In this document: positions 31,352 through 42,978 of the stretch, one piece after another
Layout of the letters: the number at the start of each line of letters is the position of its first letter
Position numbering within the stretch: the first letter of the stretch is position 1
Translations under genes and position numbers: made by a program
DNA from: Debaryomyces hansenii CBS767
Taxonomy: Eukaryota; Ascomycota; Pichiomycetes; Serinales; Debaryomycetaceae
NCBI RefSeq assembly: GCF_000006445.2
Contig: NC_006043.2
Coordinates: 310,001 to 374,000, forward strand
Direction: 5' to 3'
DNA length: 64,000 nucleotides
The notes under the pieces: generated by a model
Told to the model about the DNA's origin: nothing
The model's database searches: none
What the model saw: only the letters and a program-made list of their open reading frames with translations

Positions 31352-31621
31352 AAAGGGGGCCTGTGTTATACATGGAAAAACTTGGGCCCTTAATTCCCGA
31401 GGCAGTGGTTGATGTGGAAAAAAATTTTTTTCTTCTATCCTTCCCCCATATAACGGGGGTGAGTAATTTTCACGTTATGTTTTTTATTATATTCCCGTCT
31501 TCCCTAAAACTTTTAACCGTCCACTTTTCTCCCCCCCCCCGGGCTTTTTTCCAACCCCTGTGAGGGACAAAAATAATATATATAATTAAGTCAAAAATAA
31601 AGGGTAGAGATCGAAAGAGAG

Positions 31622-31721
31622 NNNNNNNNNNNNNNNNNNNNNNNNNNNNNNNNNNNNNNNNNNNNNNNNNNNNNNNNNNNNNNNNNNNNNNNNNNNNNNN
31701 NNNNNNNNNNNNNNNNNNNNN
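31622..31721. other. Assembly gap (100 N) with poor flanks
   Basis: Exactly 100 N, usually a placeholder for unknown length. About 350 bp to the left and 55 bp to the right have long homopolymers (including ten or more C) and do not match the otherwise near-identical repeat copies, so they look like low-quality read ends. Confidence 0.95.
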
Positions 31722-31993
31722 GAAAATAAAGTGAAAATCCCTTGGGGGGCCCCGGGATGGGGGAACCCACCCCATCCTTTACCATGCACAGATGGTCGAT
31801 TCTGAGTGCGGAATTCATCATCCAGTCCAGATGAACCACGACCAGTAGTATGTCTCGGTTTCCGATAGTCAGCATCGCTAACAGAAGGACACACATTAGA
31901 TTTGTGGCCAATGCCACCACATTTAAAGCAAACCAATTTGGACTGAATCATAATTTTGCGCGCTTGAAGTAATTTCTCTAAGGGGGAACTCAT
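31722..31993 (-). pseudogene. Antisense gag fragment, array copy 0
   Basis: Same as the fragment at 34263-34718: MSSPLEKLLQ joined to the zinc knuckle CFKCGGIGHKSNVC. The end nearest the gap is unreliable. Confidence 0.75.
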
Positions 31994-32370
31994 TTCAGTA
32001 TTTGTTTTTCTATTTTTTTTTAGGTTTTACACAATATAACAGTTTGCACAATATAATCAATAATTTCAAGTATATATTACTTACTATCTAAAATACAATC
32101 GGAATACCTTTTAAATTGACCTCCTTATATAGTAGAATATTGGGATTACACATTTGAACGCTGTTTCCATTAACGGTAATGGGTATTACTTAAACCAGTA
32201 ATGAATAGTTTAATTAACCTTTTTATCGGCTCATAGTCATCCAATTTGTCTTAGAATGGGAATATTCACTGGTAGTATTCCCATTGTTAACTCAATCAAG
32301 TATTTATTTCGTTTTGCAACCTGTTTGCATTTTCTCAAATAAATTGCATTCTCACTAAAATATTTCATCA
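31964..32370 (-). repeat. LTR family C, antisense, copy 1
   Basis: On the minus strand it starts TGATGAAATATTTTAGTG (32370) and runs to TTCAAG in the gag start. About 407 bp; the 3' boundary is approximate because the primer site is deleted. Confidence 0.8.
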
Positions 32371-32397
32371 CCAAATATTTCATTAGATGGGCCATCT

Positions 32398-33743
32398 ATG
32401 GATATCGTGGGCCCACCTTCTCGTGGTTCGCTGTCGTCCTCTCCTGGTATTACCACCACTCCTAGAGTGGTTGAGCCGTTGTCCCCTCTCGTAACGCAAG
32501 AGGTGTCTCGTCCTCGTATCGAGTACATTTCTGACTCAGAAGCTTCGGTTCCAGGGGAAGACTATGCTACTTCTTTCTATGAACGTCATCACGATAACTT
32601 TGATAAGTCTGATGATGAGGATTATGTTGATGAACCTGTGAGGAGAAGAAGAGCTATTACTATGCCTGATAGACTGCGTAGAAGATCAGAAGTATCGTCG
32701 GATGGAGAAACTGAACCTTCTAAGAAACTGAAATATGAAACACTGCATACTGAATCAGACTCCTCGCTTGTTGTCAGAGGATCTGGTTATTTCATGTCAC
32801 ACGCCTATGTTGTTAGTACCAAGAAAGATGGTGTACCAGTAACATACAAACAGGCAATGCTGAGTGACGAAGCTGAAAAATGGAAAATCGCCATGGATAG
32901 TGAGATGAGTGCTCACTACTCAAATAATACATGGGATTTAGTACTGTTGCCTAAGGATAGAAAAGCAATAGGCAACAGATGGGTATTTACCAAAAAGGAT
33001 GATGGTAGATACAAAGCTAGACTAGTAGCACAGGGCTTCAGTCAGGTTCCAGGGGAAGATTACTTGGATACCTTCAGTCCTGTGATCAGATATGAATCTG
33101 TGAAGCTACTTCTAGCATTCAGTGCTGTTGATAATAGAGTTGTCCATCAGATGGATGTAGATACCGCATTTTTGAACGGTACTGTTGAGGAAACACTCTA
33201 TATGAAACAGCCTGTTGGTTTTATTAATGAGAATGAACCAGAGAAAGTCTGCAAGTTGAACAAATCGTTGTATGGATTGAAACAAGCACCGATATGTTGG
33301 AATACTACAATTTCAGATTTTCTTGCTGAACATAGGTTCAACCGAATTGACACTGAGTTAGGCATATATGTTCGAGGGAACATAATTATTGGCCTTTATG
33401 TTGATGATATCCTTATATCAGGAAAGGATATGAAGGAAATTGAAGATGTAAAGAAAATGCTCGCACTGAAGTTTAAAATGAAAGACTTAGGGGTTGCGAA
33501 GAAGTTTCTAGGAATTAATATTGCTCAGGATACCAATGGTATCAAGATATGTCTCTATGACTACATTGGAAAGGTGTTGCAGGACTTTGAAATGACTGAT
33601 GCAAACACTGTGGCAACTCCGACATTGGCCGGAGAAGACTTACACAAGGACGACACAGAAGAATGTGATGCCACCAGGTACCGCTCTCTAGTAGGAAAGC
33701 TATTATTTGCATCTACTACTGTTCGAACAGATATTGCGTACGC
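32398..33743 (+). pseudogene. Pol fragment (linker and RT), array copy 1
   Basis: Encodes the integrase-RT linker with the ISDSEAS acidic stretch and RRRSE basic stretch, then reverse transcriptase (RWVFTKKDDGRYKARLVAQG, YVDDILISGKD). It ends at RTDIAYAV, where the frame runs into an antisense LTR-A and stops at 33768. Gag, protease, integrase and RNase H are missing. Confidence 0.9.
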
Positions 33744-34262
33744 TGTTGAAGTAAATTCTCGAAAGTAGCATACATTATCAGGTCAGTATCAGGTTAGGTA
33801 ATCAGTCAGTCAGTTAATCAGTTAGTCAGTGTCAATTATAATATATAATTTACTTGATCTCTATATAAATTCTGTATTCAAGGAGGTCCAAAGACCTCTT
33901 TATATAGTCCAATATTTCCACAAGAATAGGAGTACGCTTCCCGTTGTTTCCAGGTAAACAGCGAATGGGAAGGCAGATATATGGAAACCGAAAGGCATTT
34001 TATCAGTGCCTTTCTTCCAAGAAAAACTGCTATCCAATGATAGCTTCAACAATCATAAGGCGGGCGTAATCTTTATGGTATAACAATAGAAAGCCAAACG
34101 GCATTCTGGTTCTATTGAGATATAAACGAATTTGCAGCCGCTTTACATGATTTCTCAATTTATTCTGACTTCGCATAAAATATACTAATATATTTCAACA
34201 CGCTTTACATGATTTCTCAATTTATTCTGACTTCGCATAAAATATACTAATATATTTCAACA
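33744..34262 (-). repeat. LTR family A, antisense, 62-bp duplication, copy 1
   Basis: 519 bp with the same 62-bp 5' duplication as the solo LTR at 26735. The flanks (TACGC and TCGAT) do not match, so it joins two unrelated element pieces and was not simply inserted. TGTTG is shared at the pol junction. Confidence 0.9.
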
Positions 34263-34718
34263 TCGATCACAGGAAGGAACATATTGGACATCAGTGAGAG
34301 TAAGGAAAGAACCATCAGGCAACAGAAAGTTAAGGGTTCCTTTCCCAGCAATTTCAAACAGGGTTCCCGAGTCAAGACCAGTAATTGACCCAGAACTATC
34401 AGAAAAATCATGTAATAGCTCCTTCTGACACGTAACATGAAGAGTCGCACCAGAATCAAGGTAGAATCCATCGGGGACACGCGATGTGGAAGCCACCCAT
34501 ACATTACCATGCACAGATGGTCGATTCTGAGTGCGGAATTCATCATCCAGTCCAGATGAACCACGACCAGTAGTATGTCTCGGTTTCCGATAGTCAGCAT
34601 CGCTAACAGAAGGACACACATTAGATTTGTGGCCAATGCCACCACATTTAAAGCAAACCAATTTGGACTGAATCATAATTTTGCGCGCTTGAAGTAATTT
34701 CTCTAAGGGGGAACTCAT
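34263..34718 (-). pseudogene. Antisense gag-protease fragment with internal deletion, copy 1
   Basis: Starts MSSPLEKLLQ and jumps straight to the zinc-knuckle region, a loss of roughly 650 bp (most of Gag and the primer site) compared with element B. It then has the zinc knuckle and protease DSGATLHVT and is cut by LTR-A at YVPSCDR. Confidence 0.88.
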
Positions 34719-35095
34719 TTCAGTATTTGTTTTTCTATTTTTTTTTAGGTTTTACACAATATAACAGTTTGCACAATATAATCAATAATTTCAAGTATAT
34801 ATTACTTACTATCTAAAATACAATCGGAATACCTTTTAAATTGACCTCCTTATATAGTAGAATATTGGGATTACACATTTGAACGCTGTTTCCATTAACG
34901 GTAATGGGTATTACTTAAACCAGTAATGAATAGTTTAATTAACCTTTTTATCGGCTCATAGTCATCCAATTTGTCTTAGAATGGGAATATTCACTGGTAG
35001 TATTCCCATTGTTAACTCAATCAAGTATTTATTTCGTTTTGCAACCTGTTTGCATTTTCTCAAATAAATTGCATTCTCACTAAAATATTTCATCA
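34689..35095 (-). repeat. LTR family C, antisense, copy 2
   Basis: Same as the copy at 31964-32370, shifted by 2725 bp. Confidence 0.85.
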
Positions 35096-35122
35096 CCAAA
35101 TATTTCATTAGATGGGCCATCT

Positions 35123-36468
35123 ATGGATATCGTGGGCCCACCTTCTCGTGGTTCGCTGTCGTCCTCTCCTGGTATTACCACCACTCCTAGAGTGGTTGAA
35201 CCGTTGTCCCCTCTCGTAACGCAAGAGGTGTCTCGTCCTCGTATCGAGTACATTTCTGACTCAGAAGCTTCGGTTCCAGGGGAAGACTATGCTACTTCTT
35301 TCTATGAACGTCATCACGATAACTTTGATAAGTCTGATGATGAGGATTATGTTGATGAACCTGTGAGGAGAAGAAGAGCTATTACTATGCCTGATAGACT
35401 GCGTAGAAGATCAGAAGTATCGTCGGATGGAGAAACTGAACCTTCTAAGAAACTGAAATATGAAACACTGCATACTGAATCAGACTCCTCGCTTGTTGTC
35501 AGAGGATCTGGTTATTTCATGTCACACGCCTATGTTGTTAGTACCAAGAAAGATGGTGTACCAGTAACATACAAACAGGCAATGCTGAGTGACGAAGCTG
35601 AAAAATGGAAAATCGCCATGGATAGTGAGATGAGTGCTCACTACTCAAATAATACATGGGATTTAGTACTGTTGCCTAAGGATAGAAAAGCAATAGGCAA
35701 CAGATGGGTATTTACCAAAAAGGATGATGGTAGATACAAAGCTAGACTAGTAGCACAGGGCTTCAGTCAGGTTCCAGGGGAAGATTACTTGGATACCTTC
35801 AGTCCTGTGATCAGATATGAATCTGTGAAGCTACTTCTAGCATTCAGTGCTGTTGATAATAGAGTTGTCCATCAGATGGATGTAGATACCGCATTTTTGA
35901 ACGGTACTGTTGAGGAAACACTCTATATGAAACAGCCTGTTGGTTTTATTAATGAGAATGAACCAGAGAAAGTCTGCAAGTTGAACAAATCGTTGTATGG
36001 ATTGAAACAAGCACCGATATGTTGGAATACTACAATTTCAGATTTTCTTGCTGAACATAGGTTCAACCGAATTGACACTGAGTTAGGCATATATGTTCGA
36101 GGGAACATAATTATTGGCCTTTATGTTGATGATATCCTTATATCAGGAAAGGATATGAAGGAAATTGAAGATGTAAAGAAAATGCTCGCACTGAAGTTTA
36201 AAATGAAAGACTTAGGGGTTGCGAAGAAGTTTCTAGGAATTAATATTGCTCAGGATACCAATGGTATCAAGATATGTCTCTATGACTACATTGGAAAGGT
36301 GTTGCAGGACTTTGAAATGACTGATGCAAACACTGTGGCAACTCCGACATTGGCCGGAGAAGACTTACACAAGGACGACACAGAAGAATGTGATGCCACC
36401 AGGTACCGCTCTCTAGTAGGAAAGCTATTATTTGCATCTACTACTGTTCGAACAGATATTGCGTACGC
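35123..36468 (+). pseudogene. Pol fragment (linker and RT), array copy 2
   Basis: Same structure and almost the same sequence as the copy at 32398, again truncated at RTDIAYAV by the antisense LTR-A. Confidence 0.9.
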
Positions 36469-36987
36469 TGTTGAAGTAAATTCTCGAAAGTAGCATACAT
36501 TATCAGGTCAGTATCAGGTTAGGTAATCAGTCAGTCAGTTAATCAGTTAGTCAGTGTCAATTATAATATATAATTTACTTGATCTCTATATAAATTCTGT
36601 ATTCAAGGAGGTCCAAAGACCTCTTTATATAGTCCAATATTTCCACAAGAATAGGAGTACGCTTCCCGTTGTTTCCAGGTAAACAGCGAATGGGAAGGCA
36701 GATATATGGAAACCGAAAGGCATTTTATCAGTGCCTTTCTTCCAAGAAAAACTACTATCCAATGATAGCTTCAACAATCATAAGGCGGGCGTAATCTTTA
36801 TGGTATAACAATAGAAAGCCAAACGGCATTCTGGTTCTATTGAGATATAAAAGAATTTGCAGCCGCTTTACATGATTTCTCAATTTATTCTGACTTCGCA
36901 TAAAATATACTAATATATTTCAACACGCTTTACATGATTTCTCAATTTATTCTGACTTCGCATAAAATATACTAATATATTTCAACA
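36469..36987 (-). repeat. LTR family A, antisense, 62-bp duplication, copy 2
   Basis: As the copy at 33744, with a few base differences (for example near 36752 and 36850). Confidence 0.9.
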
Positions 36988-37443
36988 TCGATCACAGGAA
37001 GGAACATATTGGACATCAGTGAGAGTAAGGAAAGAACCATCAGGCAACAGAAAGTTAAGGGTTCCTTTCCCAGCAATTTCAAACAGGGTTCCCGAGTCAA
37101 GACCAGTAATTGACCCAGAACTATCAGAAAAATCATGTAATAGCTCCTTCTGACACGTAACATGAAGAGTCGCACCAGAATCAAGGTAGAATCCATCGGG
37201 GACACGCGATGTGGAAGCCACCCATACATTACCATGCACAGATGGTCGATTCTGAGTGCGGAATTCATCATCCAGTCCAGATGAACCACGACCAGTAGTA
37301 TGTCTCGGTTTCCGATAGTCAGCATCGCTAACAGAAGGACACACATTAGATTTGTGGCCAATGCCACCACATTTAAAGCAAACCAATTTGGACTGAATCA
37401 TAATTTTGCGCGCTTGAAGTAATTTCTCTAAGGGGGAACTCAT
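36988..37443 (-). pseudogene. Antisense gag-protease fragment with internal deletion, copy 2
   Basis: As the copy at 34263, with the same deletion junction. Confidence 0.88.
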
Positions 37444-37820
37444 TTCAGTATTTGTTTTTCTATTTTTTTTTAGGTTTTACACAATATAACAGTTTGCACA
37501 ATATAATCAATAATTTCAAGTATATATTACTTACTATCTAAAATACAATCGGAATACCTTTTAAATTGACCTCCTTATATAGTAGAATATTGGGATTACA
37601 CATTTGAACGCTGTTTCCATTAACGGTAATGGGTATTACTTAAACCAGTAATGAATAGTTTAATTAACCTTTTTATCGGCTCATAGTCATCCAATTTGTC
37701 TTAGAATGGGAATATTCACTGGTAGTATTCCCATTGTTAACTCAATCAAGTATTTATTTCGTTTTGCAACCTGTTTGCATTTTCTCAAATAAATTGCATT
37801 CTCACTAAAATATTTCATCA
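37414..37820 (-). repeat. LTR family C, antisense, copy 3
   Basis: As the copies at 31964 and 34689. Confidence 0.85.
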
Positions 37821-37847
37821 CCAAATATTTCATTAGATGGGCCATCT

Positions 37848-39803
37848 ATGGATATCGTGGGCCCACCTTCTCGTGGTTCGCTGTCGTCCTCTCCTGGTAT
37901 TACCACCACTCCTAGAGTGGTTGAACCGTTGTCCCCTCTCGTAACGCAAGAGGTGTCTCGTCCTCGTATCGAGTACATTTCTGACTCAGAAGCTTCGGTT
38001 CCAGGGGAAGACTATGCTACTTCTTTCTATGAACGTCATCACGATAACTTTGATAAGTCTGATGATGAGGATTATGTTGATGAACCTGTGAGGAGAAGAA
38101 GAGCTATTACTATGCCTGATAGACTGCGTAGAAGATCAGAAGTATCGTCGGATGGAGAAACTGAACCTTCTAAGAAACTGAAATATGAAACACTGCATAC
38201 TGAATCAGACTCCTCGCTTGTTGTCAGAGGATCTGGTTATTTCATGTCACACGCCTATGTTGTTAGTACCAAGAAAGATGGTGTACCAGTAACATACAAA
38301 CAGGCAATGCTGAGTGACGAAGCTGAAAAATGGAAAATCGCCATGGATAGTGAGATGAGTGCTCACTACTCAAATAATACATGGGATTTAGTACTGTTGC
38401 CTAAGGATAGAAAAGCAATAGGCAACAGATGGGTATTTACCAAAAAGGATGATGGTAGATACAAAGCTAGACTAGTAGCACAGGGCTTCAGTCAGGTTCC
38501 AGGGGAAGATTACTTGGATACCTTCAGTCCTGTGATCAGATATGAATCTGTGAAGCTACTTCTAGCATTCAGTGCTGTTGATAATAGAGTTGTCCATCAG
38601 ATGGATGTAGATACCGCATTTTTGAACGGTACTGTTGAGGAAACACTCTATATGAAACAGCCTGTTGGTTTTATTAATGAGAATGAACCAGAGAAAGTCT
38701 GCAAGTTGAACAAATCGTTGTATGGATTGAAACAAGCACCGATATGTTGGAATACTACAATTTCAGATTTTCTTGCTGAACATAGGTTCAACCGAATTGA
38801 CACTGAGTTAGGCATATATGTTCGAGGGAACATAATTATTGGCCTTTATGTTGATGATATCCTTATATCAGGAAAGGATATGAAGGAAATTGAAGATGTA
38901 AAGAAAATGCTCGCACTGAAGTTTAAAATGAAAGACTTAGGGGTTGCGAAGAAGTTTCTAGGAATTAATATTGCTCAGGATACCAATGGTATCAAGATAT
39001 GTCTCTATGACTACATTGGAAAGGTGTTGCAGGACTTTGAAATGACTGATGCAAACACTGTGGCAACTCCGACATTGGCCGGAGAAGACTTACACAAGGA
39101 CGACACAGAAGAATGTGATGCCACCAGGTACCGCTCTCTAGTAGGAAAGCTATTATTTGCATCTACTACTGTTCGAACAGATATTGCGTACGCTGTTGGG
39201 ATACTTAGTAGACACTTAGCCAAACCCTCTGAGATGCATATGAAATGTGCCAAACATGTCCTCAGATATCTTAAAGGAACCCAAGATATCGGCCACCATT
39301 ATACTGGAGACAGCTCATTGGATATATATTGTGATAGTGACTGGGCTAGTGACAAGAGCGACAGGAAATCAATTACAGGATACATTGTTAGATATGGAGG
39401 AGCTCCAATCTCGTGGAAAAGCAAGAAACAGACTACAGTGGCAATGTCGACCACTGAAGCTGAATATCTCGCATTGGGTGAGGCTACCAAAGAAGCGCTA
39501 TGGATCATAATGTTGTTTGACGAGATGCGTGTGCCATTACAATTACCCATTTCGATCCACGAAGATAATAACTCATGTATACTCCTTGCAGAGCACCCTG
39601 TATTTCACCTGCGCACTAAGCATATTGACATACGCCATCATTTCATAAGAGAGCATATAATAAAGAAACAAATTAAACTTTGTCAGATTAGCACCCATAC
39701 ACAAATTGCGGACATGCTTACAAAAGGATTAAATAAGATTAAGTTCCAGGACTTGAGAAGTCTTGCTGGAATGACAAGAATTAGGATTAAGGGGAAGTGT
39801 TGA
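37848..39803 (+). pseudogene. Family-A pol 3' half (linker, RT, RNase H), array copy 3
   Basis: An open frame of 651 codons covering the linker, reverse transcriptase (YVDDILISGKD) and a complete RNase H (YCDSDWASDKSDRKSITGY, KHIDIRHHFIREH, ADMLTKGLNK). It ends at a polypurine tract (39789-39797) and a proper 3' LTR. The protease and integrase are missing, so this is the 3' half of an element. It is the only array copy that continues past RTDIAYAV and is probably the source of the others. Confidence 0.9.
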
Positions 39804-40254
39804 AATATATTAGTATATTTTATGCGAAGTCAGAATAAATTGAGAAATCATGTAAAGCGGCTGCAAATTCTTTTATATCTCAATAGAACCAGAATGCCGT
39901 TTGGCTTTCTATTGTTATACCATAAAGATTACGCCCGCCTTATGATTGTTGAAGCTATCATTGGATAGCAGTTTTTCTTGGAAGAAAGGCACTGATAAAA
40001 TGCCTTTCGGTTTCCATATATCTGCCTTCCCATTCGCTGTTTACCTGGAAACAACGGGAAGCGTATTCCTATTCTTGTGCAAATATTGGACTATATAAAG
40101 AGGTCTTTGGACCTCCTTGAATACAGAATTTATATAGAGATTAAGTAAATTATATATTATAATTGACACTGACTAACTGATTAACTGACTGACTGATTAC
40201 CTAACCTGATACTGACCTGATAATGTATGCTACTTTCGAGAATTTACTTCAACA
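39798..40254 (+). repeat. LTR family A (3' LTR), right edge of block
   Basis: 457 bp, TGTTGAA to TTCAACA, directly after the polypurine tract. Unique chromosomal sequence begins at 40255. Confidence 0.92.
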
Positions 40255-40647
40255 GACTTCAATATCCAATAAGAAGTTGTGAACCAAAGGAATCAGCTAA
40301 TTACTACGTGATAGGTCAGTAAAGGACATGTCTATATATTAATAGATTAGAATACGGTCAACAGCTTGGCATGTAGCATGCAAAATATATGCCAACTATT
40401 CTAACTCCTTATTATTTGATAGTCTTGAATATTAACGGTAATCGGTTTATCTAAAAATTTTTCTAAATATGAGCAGGAGCCTATATGCATTATAGATGTG
40501 AATGAACTATGTATTACAGACTAAGAATGTATAGAAAGTTTTAAAAACGAAAAAAAACTGAAAATATCCATATTTACTAGTCCATGGGCCCTCATGAATA
40601 ATTGGTAGAGAATCCCTCGATTACAAAATCATTATTTAAATTCCAAT
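40255..40647. other. Intergenic between retrotransposon block and RRP6
   Basis: Unique AT-rich sequence with no LTR similarity and no gene seen. It holds the RRP6 3' end. Confidence 0.5.
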
Positions 40648-42978
40648 TTATTTTTTTGTTGAGAATGTAGATGTCTTACCGGTATTTGGCCTTCGTGCTT
40701 TTTTGGCTCCTTTTGGTCCCTCTGCGTCTTTACCATACGGATCAAACGATCTCTTTTTCGGTTTTTCTTTACGGGAACTATTTCTAATTGATGAATCGAG
40801 TAATATTTTATTTGCATTATTGTAGTCAAAAGCGTCATTTTCCGCCGTTTGTTTAATTTCCGCCTTCGGTGTTTTTTGTTTTTGAGTCTTACGAAGCGTA
40901 ATGACTTCATTTGGATCCATTTCTTCATCTTTCAAAACTGTCGAGCTCTTTCCAGCATGGGTTTCGTCAATGTATGGCTTTTTAGGTTCATCATGTTGCT
41001 CATTTCTATGAGAAATTTCAGGAGATATTATAATTGGATTGGGTTGAAGGTTTTTTGATGCATAATCTAGTCTGTCTTTGTAATCCCCAGAAGTATGGTT
41101 TATAACTTTATTCTTTTCTACGTCATACTCAACTGAAAACAGGTCATTATTGTTATTGAGAAGTTCTGAAAACAACGCAGATTTATTACTTAACAACTCA
41201 GTTCCGTCAAAAAATAAAACGTTTTTATTATGTGCATATATGTCTTCAAATGCCTTTGACCTCGATATGATCTTATCAAGGTCATCATCACTAATATTCA
41301 TTTTATCATTATCAGCAGCTTTCGATATGTCATTCCACTTATCGACTAATTCCCAGTCGCTATCTGCCATACTCTTTAAGGTATTTTCTATTAAGTTAGC
41401 CAAGTCCTTTGCATTTTGTCTTACATAATCTGAAATATAATTCGAAACTCCTAAGACCTTTTGTACATCTACTGGTTGGCTTAACGACGACAAGCTGACT
41501 AGCAATTGATTAGACATGATATATCTAACTGACTCATCGTCTCTTTTAGCCAAAGCATCTCTCCAATTATATAAAGCTTCGATTAACGGTTTTTTATGAT
41601 AAGGCACATTATATTGCAATAATATTGACGAAAACGGTTCTTTGGGATTATTTGCCATTACAGGACAAGAAACTTTTCCTCCGGAAGTTGATAACGGACG
41701 GAATTTTGTATATTCAAACCTTCTCTTAGCAACTTGGCGTGATTCGTATAACACTTCTTGTAATCTGTTAGCTCCTGCGTCTATTAATTTATTCCTTAAT
41801 TGATCATAGATGTTCAACAAGAAATGAGTGTCGGATCTTGCGTATGCAAGCATGGGAGGGGATAGAGGCCTGATTCTCCAATCTGCTAGTTGGTATTTCT
41901 TTGAAGTCTTAAAGTTTGCAAATGTCTCTAACAAGTAAGCTAGGGAAAACTTTGGAAATCCTAGCTTCTTAGATGCATGATAAGTATCAAATAATGAGAC
42001 AATGTATAGTCCCAAGTCTCTTTGCAACCAAATAATATCCATAAACGCACCATGAAACACTTTAACAATGTCGGGGTTAGTAAAGACTTTATTCAAGCTT
42101 TCCAAGTCATCCCTCAATTTCAAAGTATCAATAATCCAGTCTTGATCTCTACTAGAAATTTGCATGAGACACACTATACCATAATAGGACCTATAATCAT
42201 GATGTTCCAAATCAATCGCAATTTCAGATTGTTCTGACAATAACGATATCATCTCATTTAACACGTCAACCGAGTCCACCCATATGGCTGATGTTTTCAG
42301 CCATGGCTTTGAGGGTATAGGCTCTTTTTTAGTCAAAATTGAGTCCGGATAAGGTTGGCTGTCAATTTCAAATTCGTATGGTTGCACATAATATTCTGGA
42401 TCAATATCATTTGATTCCTCTTGTTTCATAGGAACAATTAATTTTGTAGACTCGTCAAAAGATTTCAATTCGTTAGGCTTGGATGAGATCTTGGGCTTAA
42501 ACGGATGTGTTTCTGAATTATCAACTTTATTACGAAAATTAATTTGTGGCTTTACCATTCTCTTTCCTTGATGCTTATTAGAACTATCATTGATAGTATT
42601 AGAATCCTCTAAGTAAGTAAACCCTTTTGCTTCAGCATTCGCTTTACGTGAATTTGCATTTTGAGCTTGATCGAAGGCGATGTCGATCTTCTCGAATATA
42701 TTATCAAGAACATTTGCTATAGGATTCCAGTTAGCATGGGATGAAATATTATCCTTACCAAATGGTACATCCTTTACATCATCAAAAGAACAATGAATAA
42801 GCTTATTAGAAATATCTAATAAGCTTTTGGCGGATTCATCAATCTTTTTGGATAAATCTGAATCCAATGATTTGTAAAAATTGATATCCTGGGCCGCTAA
42901 TGAAGAGGAATTTCTGACCGTCTGAACAACATTCGGTAATATGTCATCAAAAGTGCTTACACTTGGTATATCCGACAT
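40648..42978 (-). CDS. RRP6: Nuclear exosome 3'-5' exonuclease Rrp6
   Basis: Nuclear-exosome ribonuclease that trims 5.8S rRNA and snoRNAs and destroys faulty transcripts. 776 aa. The N-terminal PMC2NT region (about 10-100) binds the Rrp47 partner. The DEDD-Y exonuclease domain spans about 225-400 with D256 and E258 (AIDLEHH), D314 (HGAFMDIIWLQRD), Y379 and D383 (YARSDTHFLL). An HRDC domain follows at about 455-535. The Lys/Arg-rich C-terminus (KKRSFDPYGKD) carries likely nuclear localisation signals. It is divergently transcribed from REI1 over a 175-bp shared promoter. Confidence 0.95.
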   Translation of the reverse strand: MSDIPSVSTFDDILPNVVQTVRNSSSLAAQDINFYKSLDSDLSKKIDESAKSLLDISNKLIHCSFDDVKDVPFGKDNISSHANWNPIANVLDNIFEKIDIAFDQAQNANSRKANAEAKGFTYLEDSNTINDSSNKHQGKRMVKPQINFRNKVDNSETHPFKPKISSKPNELKSFDESTKLIVPMKQEESNDIDPEYYVQPYEFEIDSQPYPDSILTKKEPIPSKPWLKTSAIWVDSVDVLNEMISLLSEQSEIAIDLEHHDYRSYYGIVCLMQISSRDQDWIIDTLKLRDDLESLNKVFTNPDIVKVFHGAFMDIIWLQRDLGLYIVSLFDTYHASKKLGFPKFSLAYLLETFANFKTSKKYQLADWRIRPLSPPMLAYARSDTHFLLNIYDQLRNKLIDAGANRLQEVLYESRQVAKRRFEYTKFRPLSTSGGKVSCPVMANNPKEPFSSILLQYNVPYHKKPLIEALYNWRDALAKRDDESVRYIMSNQLLVSLSSLSQPVDVQKVLGVSNYISDYVRQNAKDLANLIENTLKSMADSDWELVDKWNDISKAADNDKMNISDDDLDKIISRSKAFEDIYAHNKNVLFFDGTELLSNKSALFSELLNNNNDLFSVEYDVEKNKVINHTSGDYKDRLDYASKNLQPNPIIISPEISHRNEQHDEPKKPYIDETHAGKSSTVLKDEEMDPNEVITLRKTQKQKTPKAEIKQTAENDAFDYNNANKILLDSSIRNSSRKEKPKKRSFDPYGKDAEGPKGAKKARRPNTGKTSTFSTKK

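Larger units (their letters stand above)
31779..39197. repeat. Tandem array, 2725-bp unit, about 2.7 copies
   Basis: Sequence repeats with an exact period of 2725 bp. Each unit holds, left to right: a plus-strand pol (linker plus reverse transcriptase) fragment, an antisense 519-bp LTR-A, an antisense gag-protease fragment, and an antisense LTR-C. Copies differ at only a few bases (for example GAGCCG versus GAACCG after the pol start). The left end runs into the gap, so the true copy number is unknown. The right copy leaves the repeat at 39198 and continues into an intact pol 3' end. Confidence 0.93.

Noticed and set aside
23500..40254. Subtelomere as an explanation for retroelements, pseudogenes and a siderophore transporter together
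   Set aside because: Both sides carry conserved housekeeping genes (ALA1, HSF1, RRP6, REI1, HIS7) and no telomere-like repeat is seen; still worth testing with chromosome coordinates.
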